Part shown: positions 52,753-62,017 of the stretch, in pieces
How positions within the stretch are numbered: position 1 is the stretch's first letter
How the letters are laid out: every line of letters starts with the position of its first letter
IMG/VR virus record: IMGVR_UViG_3300023184_003735
Location: 1-64,000 of that record
Reading direction: 5' to 3' (one strand)
DNA length: 64,000 nt
DNA from: a virus
Notes under the pieces: model-generated
What the model saw: only the letters and a program-made list of their open reading frames with translations
Told to the model about the DNA's origin: nothing
The model's database searches: none
Translations under genes and position numbers: made by a program

Positions 52753-53807
52753 CGTTGTACGTGGATCATTACTGTGAAATTGCTGATATGTTGGCACATT
52801 GGACCACGGAACAATTCTATGGTTTTGAAAAATTAGATATTGTACCCGGTGCAACCTATGTTGTGGGTCGGGTACAACTCAAAAATAATGCAGAACAAAT
52901 CCGCCGCATAGTAACTGATCGCACAGCCAGAGTTGTTTTTAGCAACCCTGCAGAAGGATCTGAAACATTTGTACAGCACTTGAGACTATATGGTGTAGAA
53001 GATCTGGTTTTAAATGGATTACTGCCTGTTGTTGTAGGAGGCCCAGTACCTGATGCGTATCCACACATGTTGTACGAACACTTTTTAACACAACCATTTA
53101 GATATGAAGAAAACTGTATGGCCGCAGATCGTGTGCAAGAAATATTTGATAAAAAATCCAAACCCTACCGATTCTTTTTCTTAAATGGACGGTCAAGACC
53201 GCATCGCAGAGCACTCATAAATGAATTTGAACAGCGTGGGTTATTGGCACAAGCACTATGGACAAACCTAGACGCACACGCAGGGCCTGTTCATTTGTTG
53301 CCACCCGAATACGAAGTAGAGCAATTTCAACCGCACATGACAACCACGGAGCAGGGCTTTGTCAAAAATCAACTGTTCAACAACTTGTGGGGAGAAATAT
53401 ACATTCGATCTGAACCCTACATTGACACTTACTTTAGTGTGGTAACAGAAACAGTATTTGACTACCCGCACAGTTTTAGAACAGAAAAGATAGCCAAACC
53501 GCTCACACAAGGACATCCTTGGATATGTGTGGCCAACGCAGGTTTTTATAGAGACATGCGCAATTTAGGGTTCCAAACCTTTTCACATGTGATAGATGAA
53601 TCATTTGATTCAATTGATAATGGGTCTGATCGAATTGCTCGCATCGCTGCCGTAGTGGATGACCTTTGTCACCAAGATATGTTACAATTACTAGCGGAGT
53701 GTGAAAGTGTTTGTAAATACAATCAGCAACACCTGCGCACTGTGAGTCACAAATGGCAACAGGAGTTGCCTGCCCGCTTTCTTGACTTCTTAACAAAGTA
53801 CCCATGA
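52749..53807 (+). CDS. Glycosyltransferase-like protein (GT-B/GT10-like), first paralogue
   Basis: The 352-residue protein resembles a family that also occurs at 58147. The shared C-terminal core is a YFSVVTETVF-type segment, then FRTEKIAKPLTQGHPWICVANAGFYRDMRNLGFQTFSHVIDESFD (about residues 230-290), similar in pattern to the donor-binding end of GT10 and related GT-B enzymes (E-x-x-x-TEK followed by a hydrophobic stretch with a Gly). FFLNGRSRPHRRALINEFEQRGL (about 137-160) is the shared N-terminal block. Donor and acceptor unknown. Overlaps neighbours at both ends by ATGA. Confidence 0.55.
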   Translation: MTLYVDHYCEIADMLAHWTTEQFYGFEKLDIVPGATYVVGRVQLKNNAEQIRRIVTDRTARVVFSNPAEGSETFVQHLRLYGVEDLVLNGLLPVVVGGPVPDAYPHMLYEHFLTQPFRYEENCMAADRVQEIFDKKSKPYRFFFLNGRSRPHRRALINEFEQRGLLAQALWTNLDAHAGPVHLLPPEYEVEQFQPHMTTTEQGFVKNQLFNNLWGEIYIRSEPYIDTYFSVVTETVFDYPHSFRTEKIAKPLTQGHPWICVANAGFYRDMRNLGFQTFSHVIDESFDSIDNGSDRIARIAAVVDDLCHQDMLQLLAECESVCKYNQQHLRTVSHKWQQELPARFLDFLTKYP

Positions 53808-55141
53808 ATGATCTAGAATTTAAAAACACAGTATTAGATAAATTATCTGCAAGTTTTTGTGCGGCCAAATGGTACAATGCCACCATTTGGTTAGGTTCCG
53901 GCATGACCACTAGTTGTCACCATCCTCCGGCCCATTTAGTGGACCGTGATCAAGTCCAGGCCAACCCCGGGCTGTTGCACAACACTGATCAAAAGAAAGA
54001 GGATCGCCGCAAAATGCTTGCAGGAGAACGTCCCCCTGGTTGTGAATACTGCTGGAAGATTGAAGACATGGGCAAGGATGCTATTTCAGACCGTGTGTAC
54101 AAAAGCAAGATATATCCTATAGAGGCATTACATGAAGCATTTAATACTGCACCCGATCACAACGTCAATCTCCGTACCTTGGAAATTGCATTTGACCGTA
54201 CTTGTCAATTTGCTTGCTCTTACTGCAACCCTGCTTTTAGCACAACTTGGGTTAATGATATTCGACGCAACGGACCCTATCACAGTCTTGTTAGTGACGG
54301 GCGCAATCACTTTACCCACACCCATGATAGTGCTCAGTTGTTTAAGGTGTCAGAATCTAATCCCTACATTGATGCATTTTTTGCATGGTGGGAGAGTGAT
54401 CTACATCATACCCTCCAGGAACTTAGAATTACTGGAGGAGAGCCCCTCATGTCCGCCCATACCTGGCGCCTTATTGATTGGTTTAAAACAAATCAGGGCA
54501 AAAGTCACACACGCTTGGCTATCAACAGTAACCTGGGAACCGACATTGACATTGACCGACTGCTTGCCAGCACAGCCGGAATGGCAATCGACTTGTACAC
54601 ATCAAATGAGTCAATATCAACTCAGGCAGAATATATACGTGACGGACTTGTATGGGACGACTGGGCCAACAACGTAGAGCGTTTGCTGGACTCGGGGCAG
54701 TTCCGTGGTATACACGTTATGGCAACCATTAACGCACTATGTCTAAGCACACTGGATCAACTGCTGGAATGCATAATGAATTGGAAACTGGAATACGGAC
54801 GTGATGCCATATCATTTACATTAAATATCCTACGCTTCCCTAGTTTTCAATCACCGCTGGTGTTGCCCGAACACACACGCACAGTGTACAAGCAACGCCT
54901 GGCTACATGGCTAGAGCATTGGGTGGATAGTGACGTCATTCATGAGCATGAAGTAAATCACACCCAGCGCCTAATAGACTATTTAGATGTAGTCAAGACC
55001 CCGCACTCGGAATCATTCGACCGGCCACGATTATTGAATGATTTTCGACAGTTTTACACACAATATGATCAACGTCGTGGCAAAGACTTTGGTGCCGCAT
55101 TTCCCGAACTAAAGGAATGGTATGACTCAATACCGGTATAA
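53804..55141 (+). CDS. Radical SAM protein, subfamily A, second copy
   Basis: The 445-residue protein is parallel to the one at 51382. The radical SAM motif is CQFACSYC (C134, C138, C141), followed by RITGGEPLM. N-terminal cysteines are C19 (FCAAKW), C38 (TTSCHHPP) and C80, C83 (CEYCWKIED), the same spacing class as in the first copy. The final segment (LLNDFRQFYTQYDQRRGKDFGAAFPELKEWY) matches the end of the first copy (FYRFFAEHDRRRGTDFLKTFPEMRSWW). The two are paralogues by duplication and probably act on related substrates. The next gene starts 20 nt inside this one. Confidence 0.85.
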   Translation: MNDLEFKNTVLDKLSASFCAAKWYNATIWLGSGMTTSCHHPPAHLVDRDQVQANPGLLHNTDQKKEDRRKMLAGERPPGCEYCWKIEDMGKDAISDRVYKSKIYPIEALHEAFNTAPDHNVNLRTLEIAFDRTCQFACSYCNPAFSTTWVNDIRRNGPYHSLVSDGRNHFTHTHDSAQLFKVSESNPYIDAFFAWWESDLHHTLQELRITGGEPLMSAHTWRLIDWFKTNQGKSHTRLAINSNLGTDIDIDRLLASTAGMAIDLYTSNESISTQAEYIRDGLVWDDWANNVERLLDSGQFRGIHVMATINALCLSTLDQLLECIMNWKLEYGRDAISFTLNILRFPSFQSPLVLPEHTRTVYKQRLATWLEHWVDSDVIHEHEVNHTQRLIDYLDVVKTPHSESFDRPRLLNDFRQFYTQYDQRRGKDFGAAFPELKEWYDSIPV

Positions 55142-56384
55142 TTCAACAGACCTGGTACGGCCAACTGAACTCACCGAACGTGAGCGTTTCCTACTAGAGG
55201 ACTCTAAAACCTTCTGTATCTATCCCTGGATCCATTTACACGCATATCCCACAGGTGAAGCCTATCCCTGCTGTCATGCTGAAATGAAACCGGGCGTGGT
55301 GGGCAACTGTAGAACCAACACACTGGCAGAAATATGGACCGGCGAGCCCATGCAGAAACTACGTGCAGATATGTTGAGTGAAACCCCGCATGCGGCCTGC
55401 ACACGCTGTTATGAGCAAGAAGAATCAGGGTTCTTTTCAGGACGCAAGAGTGCCAACAAACATCACGGACATCATGTGAAGAAACTGGATACCAATCCAT
55501 TTGAAATGACCTACTGGGATATTCGTTTCAGTAACCTATGCAACCTAAAGTGTAGATCATGTGGACATATCTTCAGTAGTCAATGGTATCAGGACCAAGC
55601 ACGACTGGCCGGACCTGAATGGAAAGAGCAGAACACAGTTCTTAACTATGCGGGACGCACCGAAACAGACATGTGGACACAACTAGAGCCCCACTTAGAC
55701 TACGTGGAACAAATCTACTTTGCCGGTGGCGAACCCCTGTTGATGGAAGAACACTACCGCATCTTGGAAGAACTTGTGCGACGTGGCCGTTTTGACGTTA
55801 GATTAATATACAACACCAACTTCACGCACACAGACTTAAAAGGGCGTTCAGTATTTGAATACTGGCGACAGTTTGATAGTGTGGCAGTGGGTGCCAGTCT
55901 AGACGGCATGGGCCACGCCGGGGAATACATACGCAAAGGCACCCGGTGGTACGATGTTGTGCAGAACCGTCATAGAATGATTGCCACGTGCCCCAACGTA
56001 GACTTTTATATCTCACCCACACTCAGCATAATGAATGCCTGGCACCTGCCGGACTTTCACCGAGAATGGGTTGCAGCCGGCCTAATTCGCGCACAGGATT
56101 TGAATGTAAATATTCTTCAAGACCCCGCATACTATAGAATAGACATTGCCACCGCCGAATACAAACAAAGACTAGAAGAGAAATACCGCAAACATTTGAG
56201 TTGGATGAGCGATCGAGATCCACTACAACGTGCTACACAGGGATTCGAATCGGCCATTACCTTTATGAACTCAACAGACAACACACACTTGATAGATACA
56301 TTCTGGCGCAAAACACATGAATTGGATTCGATCAGAAATGAATCTTGGCAACACGCTGTGCCAGAATTGGCAGCATTGAAATGA
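55122..56384 (+). CDS. Radical SAM protein, subfamily B (N-terminal SPASM-like), first copy
   Basis: The 420-residue protein has CNLKCRSC (C140, C144, C147) and FAGGEPLLMEEH. The N-terminal region carries FCIYPWIHLHAYPTGEAYPCC (C32, C50, C51), a Cys at 63 and CTRCYEQEESG (C93, C96), the arrangement of a twitch/SPASM auxiliary-cluster domain placed before the radical SAM barrel rather than after it. The segment VAVGASLDGMGHAGEYIRKGTRW (about 250) is typical of the family. The C-terminus (HELDSIRNESWQHAVPEL) recurs in shorter form in the copies at 56949 and 59686. Confidence 0.85.
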   Translation: MTQYRYNSTDLVRPTELTERERFLLEDSKTFCIYPWIHLHAYPTGEAYPCCHAEMKPGVVGNCRTNTLAEIWTGEPMQKLRADMLSETPHAACTRCYEQEESGFFSGRKSANKHHGHHVKKLDTNPFEMTYWDIRFSNLCNLKCRSCGHIFSSQWYQDQARLAGPEWKEQNTVLNYAGRTETDMWTQLEPHLDYVEQIYFAGGEPLLMEEHYRILEELVRRGRFDVRLIYNTNFTHTDLKGRSVFEYWRQFDSVAVGASLDGMGHAGEYIRKGTRWYDVVQNRHRMIATCPNVDFYISPTLSIMNAWHLPDFHREWVAAGLIRAQDLNVNILQDPAYYRIDIATAEYKQRLEEKYRKHLSWMSDRDPLQRATQGFESAITFMNSTDNTHLIDTFWRKTHELDSIRNESWQHAVPELAALK

Positions 56385-56965
56385 CAGCCCGAGCCATAGG
56401 TTGTAGCCATACTGCAGGCGTGGGCATTGATCCCGTACACTGTTATGTAAATGTATTGAGCCGCAGACTTGGTCGACCCGTCATGAATCACGGTCAACCT
56501 GGTGGCAATGCAACACACATACAATCGACCCTGGTGCAGGTATTAAAACCCACTCGCCGCCCAGATTTTGTCATTGCACAATGGCCCAATCCTTTTAGAC
56601 GCACAACTTGGTACAACAACACAGCACAGAATGAAAATATACAACATGACAGTGCGGTGTTTAAACAGTTGTTGCTTGCCGGTGAAAAGAATTTTTATCA
56701 ACCCTGGATTGACACCATTATTGTGTGCAATTTGCTTTGTAAAACAGCCGCGGTTCCCATGGTGAACATAATGATCGAAGACATACCAATGGAATACCAT
56801 CGCATGCTGACTGCTGAACAAATTGTGTTACATGTGGATAAAAAAACACCCGATGAAACATGGTTAATGGATTCAGCAGCCAGCGATAACTCTCATCATT
56901 CTGCACGTTGCCATGCTCAATGGGCGCAAAGATTACATGGAATATTAAATGAACTTACCACATGA
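56381..56965 (+). CDS. SGNH-hydrolase-like protein, 194 residues
   Basis: The ATG at 56381 overlaps the stop of the upstream gene (ATGA) and gives MTARAIGCSHTAGVGIDPVHCYVNVLSRRLGRPVMNHGQPGGNATHI: block I is GCSHTAG, and MNHGQPGGNATHI is a good block II (Gly and Asn). FVIAQWPNPFRRTTW follows. The end has DNSHHSARCHAQWAQRL with the histidine of block V. The catalytic Ser/His pair looks intact. It lies between two radical SAM genes, suggesting it removes or adds an acyl group in the same pathway. Confidence 0.65.
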   Translation: MTARAIGCSHTAGVGIDPVHCYVNVLSRRLGRPVMNHGQPGGNATHIQSTLVQVLKPTRRPDFVIAQWPNPFRRTTWYNNTAQNENIQHDSAVFKQLLLAGEKNFYQPWIDTIIVCNLLCKTAAVPMVNIMIEDIPMEYHRMLTAEQIVLHVDKKTPDETWLMDSAASDNSHHSARCHAQWAQRLHGILNELTT

Positions 56966-58160
56966 CAAATTCTGCGTGTTGCCCTGGGTCAGCCTAGAAG
57001 CCTCCCCAATAGGCTCTGTGCGTCCTTGTTGCCTGGCCGACGATGAAATCGTGGACAACGCAGGCCGCAAGTTTGAATTAAGCACCGCCCGCTTTGCAGA
57101 CATACAAAACAGTGATCACATGCGCAGTTTGCGCCAACAATTTCTTGACGGTGAGCAACCACAGACCTGCCGCAAGTGCTGGAGTGAAGAACGTGCTGGT
57201 CGTACCAGCAAACGAATGCACACCTTGGATAGATTAAAGCACATGGGCATTGGGTCAGAATTCACAGCAGACGCCAAGCCCCTGATGTTCCTGGACCTTA
57301 AACTGGGTAACATTTGCAATCTTAAATGCCGCATATGCGGATCCTGGAGTTCTAGCCAATTTGCCGCAGAAGAAATTGCACAACTGCCCCCAGAAGAAAA
57401 GAAAAAGTCACACGCTTATACTATGCTACGGGCTGGTGCTTGGCCGCAGGAAAATCCTCAATTCTGGGATCAAATTGATACTGTATTAAATGACATACGC
57501 TATATAGAATTCACCGGCGGTGAGCCATTCATGATTGACGAACACTTTGAAATGTTGCAAGGCATTGTGGATCGTGGCATTGCTAGGCAGGTTGAAATAC
57601 ACTACAATACAAATGGCACACAGTATCCCGAGCTGGCTGCAGAAATATGGCGTCATTTCAAGACAGTAGAAATAGCATTCAGTATAGATGATGTAGGTGA
57701 ACGTTTTGAATATCAACGTAGCAATGCCGAATGGGCACTGGTGTGTAAGAACCTGGATCGTTTTCGCGATTTAAAAGAGATCTACCCCTGTATTGAACTA
57801 CAGGTATGCACTACTGTGAATGTGTTTAATGTGCGTTACCTGGGCGAAGTTGCGGCCTGGCTGGAACACAATCGCGAATCATTCAACTTTGTATACTGGA
57901 ACATGATGCATGATGCCTGGTATTTCTCTATCTCTTGCTTGCCCGACACTGCCAAGCAGGCAATTTCAGAATATCTGGATTCAGTAAAGACCATTTATCG
58001 TGAAGACTTTGATCGCATACGAGACTTCATGATGGGCGGTGCATCAACAGACGGCTTTATCACAAGAATGAAAATTGCTGACCTGGACCGTAAAAGAAAT
58101 CAAGATCTACGTGTGATAGCACCAGAGTTTGCACAATTAATTGATTATGTCAAAACCTAA
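56949..58160 (+). CDS. Radical SAM protein, subfamily B, second copy
   Basis: The 403-residue protein has FCVLPWVSLEASPIGSVRPCC (C9, C27, C28) and CRKCWSEERAG (C74, C77) in the N-terminal SPASM-like region, then CNLKCRIC (C123, C127, C130) and EFTGGEPFMIDEH (about residue 181). AFSIDDVGERFEYQRSNAEW (about 237) matches the sister copies. It starts 17 nt inside the SGNH-like gene. It is the shortest of the three subfamily B proteins at its N-terminus, beginning directly with the Cys motif. Confidence 0.85.
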   Translation: MNLPHDKFCVLPWVSLEASPIGSVRPCCLADDEIVDNAGRKFELSTARFADIQNSDHMRSLRQQFLDGEQPQTCRKCWSEERAGRTSKRMHTLDRLKHMGIGSEFTADAKPLMFLDLKLGNICNLKCRICGSWSSSQFAAEEIAQLPPEEKKKSHAYTMLRAGAWPQENPQFWDQIDTVLNDIRYIEFTGGEPFMIDEHFEMLQGIVDRGIARQVEIHYNTNGTQYPELAAEIWRHFKTVEIAFSIDDVGERFEYQRSNAEWALVCKNLDRFRDLKEIYPCIELQVCTTVNVFNVRYLGEVAAWLEHNRESFNFVYWNMMHDAWYFSISCLPDTAKQAISEYLDSVKTIYREDFDRIRDFMMGGASTDGFITRMKIADLDRKRNQDLRVIAPEFAQLIDYVKT

Positions 58161-59088
58161 ACTGTTGATTGCTGACTCGGGCTTGGGAGAACCCTGGCTC
58201 ATGCCCATGTTTGATCAGTGGTTTGATTGTGAAAACTACCGCTCAGATCGTGTGTACAATCCCAACATCTTGGTGGTGGTGGACAACCGTTACGATGGAC
58301 TAGATCTTTACAATCAAATACAAGCACACGGTCATCGCATAGTACTTCCTTATCTAATAGACAGCAATGTAAACAATCCCAGTAAAATCATCAACAATGA
58401 ACTGGTGCTACATGCGCCTGATTGGGTATGGATTCAGGAAAGCCTGCATTGGCGCTATCTCAATTATCATCAGCCAAGAGCGCCCGCAACACCCTCACGA
58501 TTCTTTTTGCTATTGATGAATATCGTTCGCGCACACCGTGATCAACTCAAAAAGTGTGTGGCACCATATCTGGACCAGAGTTTGCACAGTTATGTAGAGC
58601 GTGGTGTTTTTCTTGACGGGGATGAATTTGTTGTCGGACGACTCAATGCAGGCACCGCAAATGATCGATTTTACTGTGCTGAATGGTACGCTCAAACCTG
58701 CTTTAGCCTAGTGGCGGAAACCAAAGTACAGCATGAACTATTCATAAGTGAAAAGATTTTCAAACCCTTGGCATACAATCATGCCATGATAGTGCTGGGA
58801 ACACCTGGCACCCTGCAGTACATTCGTAATCTAGGATTTGAAACATTTGCACACTGTATAGATGAATCATATGATCAGGTGCTGGACTATTCCGCTAGGT
58901 TGCAAAAAATTCTGGACCTACTGGCAGATCTCTATAGAGAATTCTCAACAACAGGACAGGTATTCCAAGACACCAAAACTCAGGCCATACTTGCGCACAA
59001 TCACGCAAGATTTTTTGATCAAGCCGAGATTTGCACTCGATTTCAAACACAAATAGCCAATCCCATTATGGAGTTCTTGGAATCATGA
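58147..59088 (+). CDS. Glycosyltransferase-like protein (GT-B/GT10-like), second paralogue
   Basis: The 313-residue protein starts MSKPKLLIADSGLGEPWLMPMFDQWFDCEN. From about residue 175 it parallels the protein at 52749: CFSLVAETKVQHELFISEKIFKPLAYNHAMIVLGTPGTLQYIRNLGFETFAHCIDESYD, that is, E-x-x-x-SEK then a hydrophobic strand and NLGFETF. FFLLLMNIVRAHRDQLKK (about 119-136) corresponds to FFLNGRSRPHRRAL. The ATG at 58147 is better than the earlier in-frame TTG at 58141 as it gives an ordinary start. The last bases overlap the next gene by ATGA. Confidence 0.55.
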   Translation: MSKPKLLIADSGLGEPWLMPMFDQWFDCENYRSDRVYNPNILVVVDNRYDGLDLYNQIQAHGHRIVLPYLIDSNVNNPSKIINNELVLHAPDWVWIQESLHWRYLNYHQPRAPATPSRFFLLLMNIVRAHRDQLKKCVAPYLDQSLHSYVERGVFLDGDEFVVGRLNAGTANDRFYCAEWYAQTCFSLVAETKVQHELFISEKIFKPLAYNHAMIVLGTPGTLQYIRNLGFETFAHCIDESYDQVLDYSARLQKILDLLADLYREFSTTGQVFQDTKTQAILAHNHARFFDQAEICTRFQTQIANPIMEFLES

Positions 59089-59699
59089 AACTGTTGTATA
59101 TTTGTGGGGATAGTTTTGGTGTGCCGGACCCTGCTTATGGGCTGTGTTGGGTAGATTACCTAGCGCAACTGATACCCACACATCATGTGATCAATTTGAG
59201 CCGTGTGTGTGCCAGCAATTTATTGATAAGTCAGCAGGTAGATCAAGCCATTGCTCATGCAGATCAGATCATTGTACTATGCACAGCCAGTACCAGAAGT
59301 CAAACACGACTGAATGGACAAGTTGTCCCCTACAGCATACACAGTCTTGACGCAACCACACCATTTAGTGCTGATCAATTAAGCATATTGCAGAGTCACA
59401 CACGTGAGTTTTTTGATTTAGACTTGTGCATTTATGAAAACAAGTGTATAATAGAAAGTATGTTACAACGACTAACGGATAGCAATCAACCATTTTTGTG
59501 GGATCAGGGCGGATTTGAACATGCTCATTATGGTGGCACACGCAAATACTTTTCAAAATGGTCGTGGTGTCGTAGCAGTAGAAACTTGTGGGACTACACA
59601 ACCACAAGACAACACAGACCCTATTATCACATAACAGACGATGGGGTGCATCGTGAAGTGGCCCAATACTATGCAGGATGGATCCATGCACAAACCTGA
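59085..59699 (+). CDS. SGNH-hydrolase-like protein, 204 residues
   Basis: The start MKLLYICGDSFGVPDPAYGLCWVDYLAQLIPTHHVINLSRVCASN has a canonical GDS block I. IIVLCTASTRSQTRL (around 65-80) follows and YYHITDDGVHREVAQYYAGWI near the C-terminus carries the Asp-x-x-His block V. Block II lacks the usual Gly and has SRVCASN in its place, so activity may be altered. The ATG at 59085 overlaps the upstream stop; an earlier ATG at 59031 lies within the upstream gene and gives a non-family N-terminus. Confidence 0.65.
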   Translation: MKLLYICGDSFGVPDPAYGLCWVDYLAQLIPTHHVINLSRVCASNLLISQQVDQAIAHADQIIVLCTASTRSQTRLNGQVVPYSIHSLDATTPFSADQLSILQSHTREFFDLDLCIYENKCIIESMLQRLTDSNQPFLWDQGGFEHAHYGGTRKYFSKWSWCRSSRNLWDYTTTRQHRPYYHITDDGVHREVAQYYAGWIHAQT

Positions 59700-60975
59700 C
59701 ACCATGTGTCTAGCACCCTGGGTGCATACCTATCTATCACCGCAGACCGAGCGCAGAATGTGCTGTGCGTCGCGAGAACCTGCGCAGAACTTTGAGCAGT
59801 ATATAGATACTGCCGCAGGCACAGGTCGATATATACCCGTGACTCTTGAGATGCATTGGAACAGCGATCACATGCGATCAGTACGGCGCAGAATGATGGC
59901 CGGAGAAACACTACCAGAATGCGAGGTTTGCAATGACCGGTTACTCAATGTCGCCGTATACCGAGATTATTTTGGGCACCTGTTCCAAGGAAGACTTGAA
60001 GAAATATGGAATACCACTGACCCAGATGGATCGACTCGTATGCGCCCTGTTTCATGGGATTATAGGTTCAGCAACCTGTGTAATTTCAAATGTAGAACCT
60101 GTGGCGACATGCTATCCAGTTCATGGGAGAGTGAACAGAAACAGAACAACATGGTTGACTGGACAAATCCTAAAAACAATTGGATGCGAAACGATATACG
60201 TGCCGAAATCTCACACTTTCAGGATAGTCAAATTGAAACCGAATTCAGTGCGGCTGTTGAGCAACATCGAGTAGAAGAAATCTATTGGGTAGGGGGAGAA
60301 CCGCTGATGTACGAACAGCATTGGAGGTATATGAAAAGAATTATAGAACTAGGAGATGGGGAGAAACTATATGCAAGATACAATACTAATCTTAGTCGCG
60401 TGGATTATCGTGGTTGTAATTTATACAGCGATATTCTTTCGTTTGTTCGCGACTGGCAAATCTGCGCCAGCCTTGACGGAACCGGCACCACAGGTGAGTA
60501 CATACGAACAGGCCTGGACTATAGTGCTTTTTTAAGCAACTTTCGTCAAGGATTAGAGATAGCAACTAACCCCAGACAAATGCGCCTGGACTTTACACTC
60601 ACACTGCCGGGCATGATGGAAGTGGATGCAATGAACGCTTTAGCAAGAGAACTGGGTGTGGAGATGCTGGCCAAGGTCATATTCAGTTTCTCGCCTGATA
60701 TCATATTGAGCCCATTGGCACTACCTAGAGAGTTATTGGATCCATGGGTTGACGAGTTAGCAGGCCGCTCCGCAGGCGCCATGCGTGATGTACTGCTACA
60801 ATTAAAGACCCGTCCATGCTTTGAAGAACAATGGCCGGATCAATATCAAGAAGGGCTCTCTAAAGGCAAAGCCCGTGTGTTACAACTAGAACAAATAAGA
60901 ACACAATCAGTGACAATGACAGATATCCTGGGCTCGCGTCCAGAAGTATTAGAATGGTGGATGAAAATTGCTTGA
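59686..60975 (+). CDS. Radical SAM protein, subfamily B, third copy
   Basis: With the ATG at 59686 the protein has 429 residues; the alternative ATG at 59704 would begin just before the conserved CLAPWVHTYLSP. Cysteines C8 (CLAPW), C26, C27 (RMCCASR) and C79, C82 (CEVCND) form the N-terminal region. CNFKCRTC (C132, C136, C139) is the radical SAM motif, followed by WVGGEPLMYEQHW. ASLDGTGTTGEYIRTGLDY matches the sister proteins. It begins 14 nt inside the SGNH-like gene. The middle contains an N-rich insertion (QKQNNMVDWTNPKNNWM) not seen in the other two. Confidence 0.85.
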   Translation: MHKPDTMCLAPWVHTYLSPQTERRMCCASREPAQNFEQYIDTAAGTGRYIPVTLEMHWNSDHMRSVRRRMMAGETLPECEVCNDRLLNVAVYRDYFGHLFQGRLEEIWNTTDPDGSTRMRPVSWDYRFSNLCNFKCRTCGDMLSSSWESEQKQNNMVDWTNPKNNWMRNDIRAEISHFQDSQIETEFSAAVEQHRVEEIYWVGGEPLMYEQHWRYMKRIIELGDGEKLYARYNTNLSRVDYRGCNLYSDILSFVRDWQICASLDGTGTTGEYIRTGLDYSAFLSNFRQGLEIATNPRQMRLDFTLTLPGMMEVDAMNALARELGVEMLAKVIFSFSPDIILSPLALPRELLDPWVDELAGRSAGAMRDVLLQLKTRPCFEEQWPDQYQEGLSKGKARVLQLEQIRTQSVTMTDILGSRPEVLEWWMKIA

Positions 60976-62017
60976 TTCAATTGAAATAGACTTGCGCGGC
61001 GCAAATGATATATTGACTGTGTATATAGACGTTGCGGACAACAGCCTCAGCCGTAAATGGCTCTCAGCATTAAATGATATCTTAAAAACCAAATTACATT
61101 TGGAAAAGAACTACTGCTGGCTAGGCTGGCCTGAAAGTACTAGAACCGCTGAATATTTGTGCATACAAATCAACAGAAGCATACAGGCCATTAACGCCAG
61201 CAATCTAGATTATTGTATACAAGATTTCTTTAGCCCCAGCACAGTGATTCAAACAGATCTAGATATCAATCACGATCGAATGAATCAACTGCACAAGTAT
61301 TTTGAAGACCTGCAGGGCACAGCAGGCGCCATGAGCACATATTATGATTCAGCAGATGATCACACACGCTGGCACATACGGCAATTAAACTTGTTGTGTC
61401 ACGAACTAGAGAGTCTTGTGCTGAGTATGCGCAAGGCGGTACAGGCCCCTGAATGGCGCAGACCCAGTCAACTCATGTGTTGGTTAAATGCACCACGCTA
61501 CGAATTAGCACCCGAAGACCAGGAGTTATTTGGTATACAAGCAATCAATAGAAAACTGGGTGGTGTATATGTGGGCGTAAATAAAGCAGTGGGCAAGCAT
61601 CACTGGGAGGTGTTTCAAGATGAAGGTAGGGATTCAAGAATTTCCGAATTGGTTACAACTGGGCTTCGGACACAGACTCAAGCGGCTGGTGATTTTGATA
61701 TTGAATGGGCCCGTGATCCCAGCGAATACCAATGGCAAATTAAAAAACTGGCAGAATTTCGACTGTGGCTTGAACGGAATGGATTCAACCCTGATGACCC
61801 CGGTCTCACAATCGGTCACCCTCAAGTCGGGCAAGTTGATCTTGAAAGGTCGTTTGGTACACAAAACTACCAAGTAATCTGGTCGCAACTAGCCAGTTAT
61901 TTAGACGTTGTTACTGTGCGTACCAGTGCCGCCCAGGCCACTTATGACTACCATTGGAGCGACACAGACTACCAACTGCAACAAATACAGGCATTAAATG
62001 CAAGACATAACAGTTAA
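60968..62017 (+). CDS. Unknown protein, 349 residues, TTG start
   Basis: I do not recognise this protein. It starts at a TTG inside the radical SAM gene (LDSIEIDLRGANDILTVYIDVADNSLSRKWLSALND) and there is no ATG at a sensible place. The sequence is soluble and mixed: KNYCWLGWPESTRTAEYLCIQINRSIQAINAS (about 47-78), then a helical part with TRWHIRQLNLLCHELE, WLNAPRYELAPEDQELFG and KLGGVYVGVNKAVGKHHWEVFQDEGRD. Tryptophan and His-rich segments suggest a substrate-binding protein, but no catalytic motif is clear. It sits between the last radical SAM gene and the 223-residue gene, overlapping both. Confidence 0.55.
   Translation: MLDSIEIDLRGANDILTVYIDVADNSLSRKWLSALNDILKTKLHLEKNYCWLGWPESTRTAEYLCIQINRSIQAINASNLDYCIQDFFSPSTVIQTDLDINHDRMNQLHKYFEDLQGTAGAMSTYYDSADDHTRWHIRQLNLLCHELESLVLSMRKAVQAPEWRRPSQLMCWLNAPRYELAPEDQELFGIQAINRKLGGVYVGVNKAVGKHHWEVFQDEGRDSRISELVTTGLRTQTQAAGDFDIEWARDPSEYQWQIKKLAEFRLWLERNGFNPDDPGLTIGHPQVGQVDLERSFGTQNYQVIWSQLASYLDVVTVRTSAAQATYDYHWSDTDYQLQQIQALNARHNS

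Noticed and set aside
54128-54677. Second long plus-strand frame inside the radical SAM gene at 53804
   Set aside because: The out-of-frame product is low in protein-like character and the main frame has the complete cysteine motifs and family sequence throughout.
61620-61888. Overlapping frames inside the unknown 349-residue gene as evidence of a frameshift
   Set aside because: The main frame stays open for the whole length and composition does not change across this part, so a frameshift is not needed.
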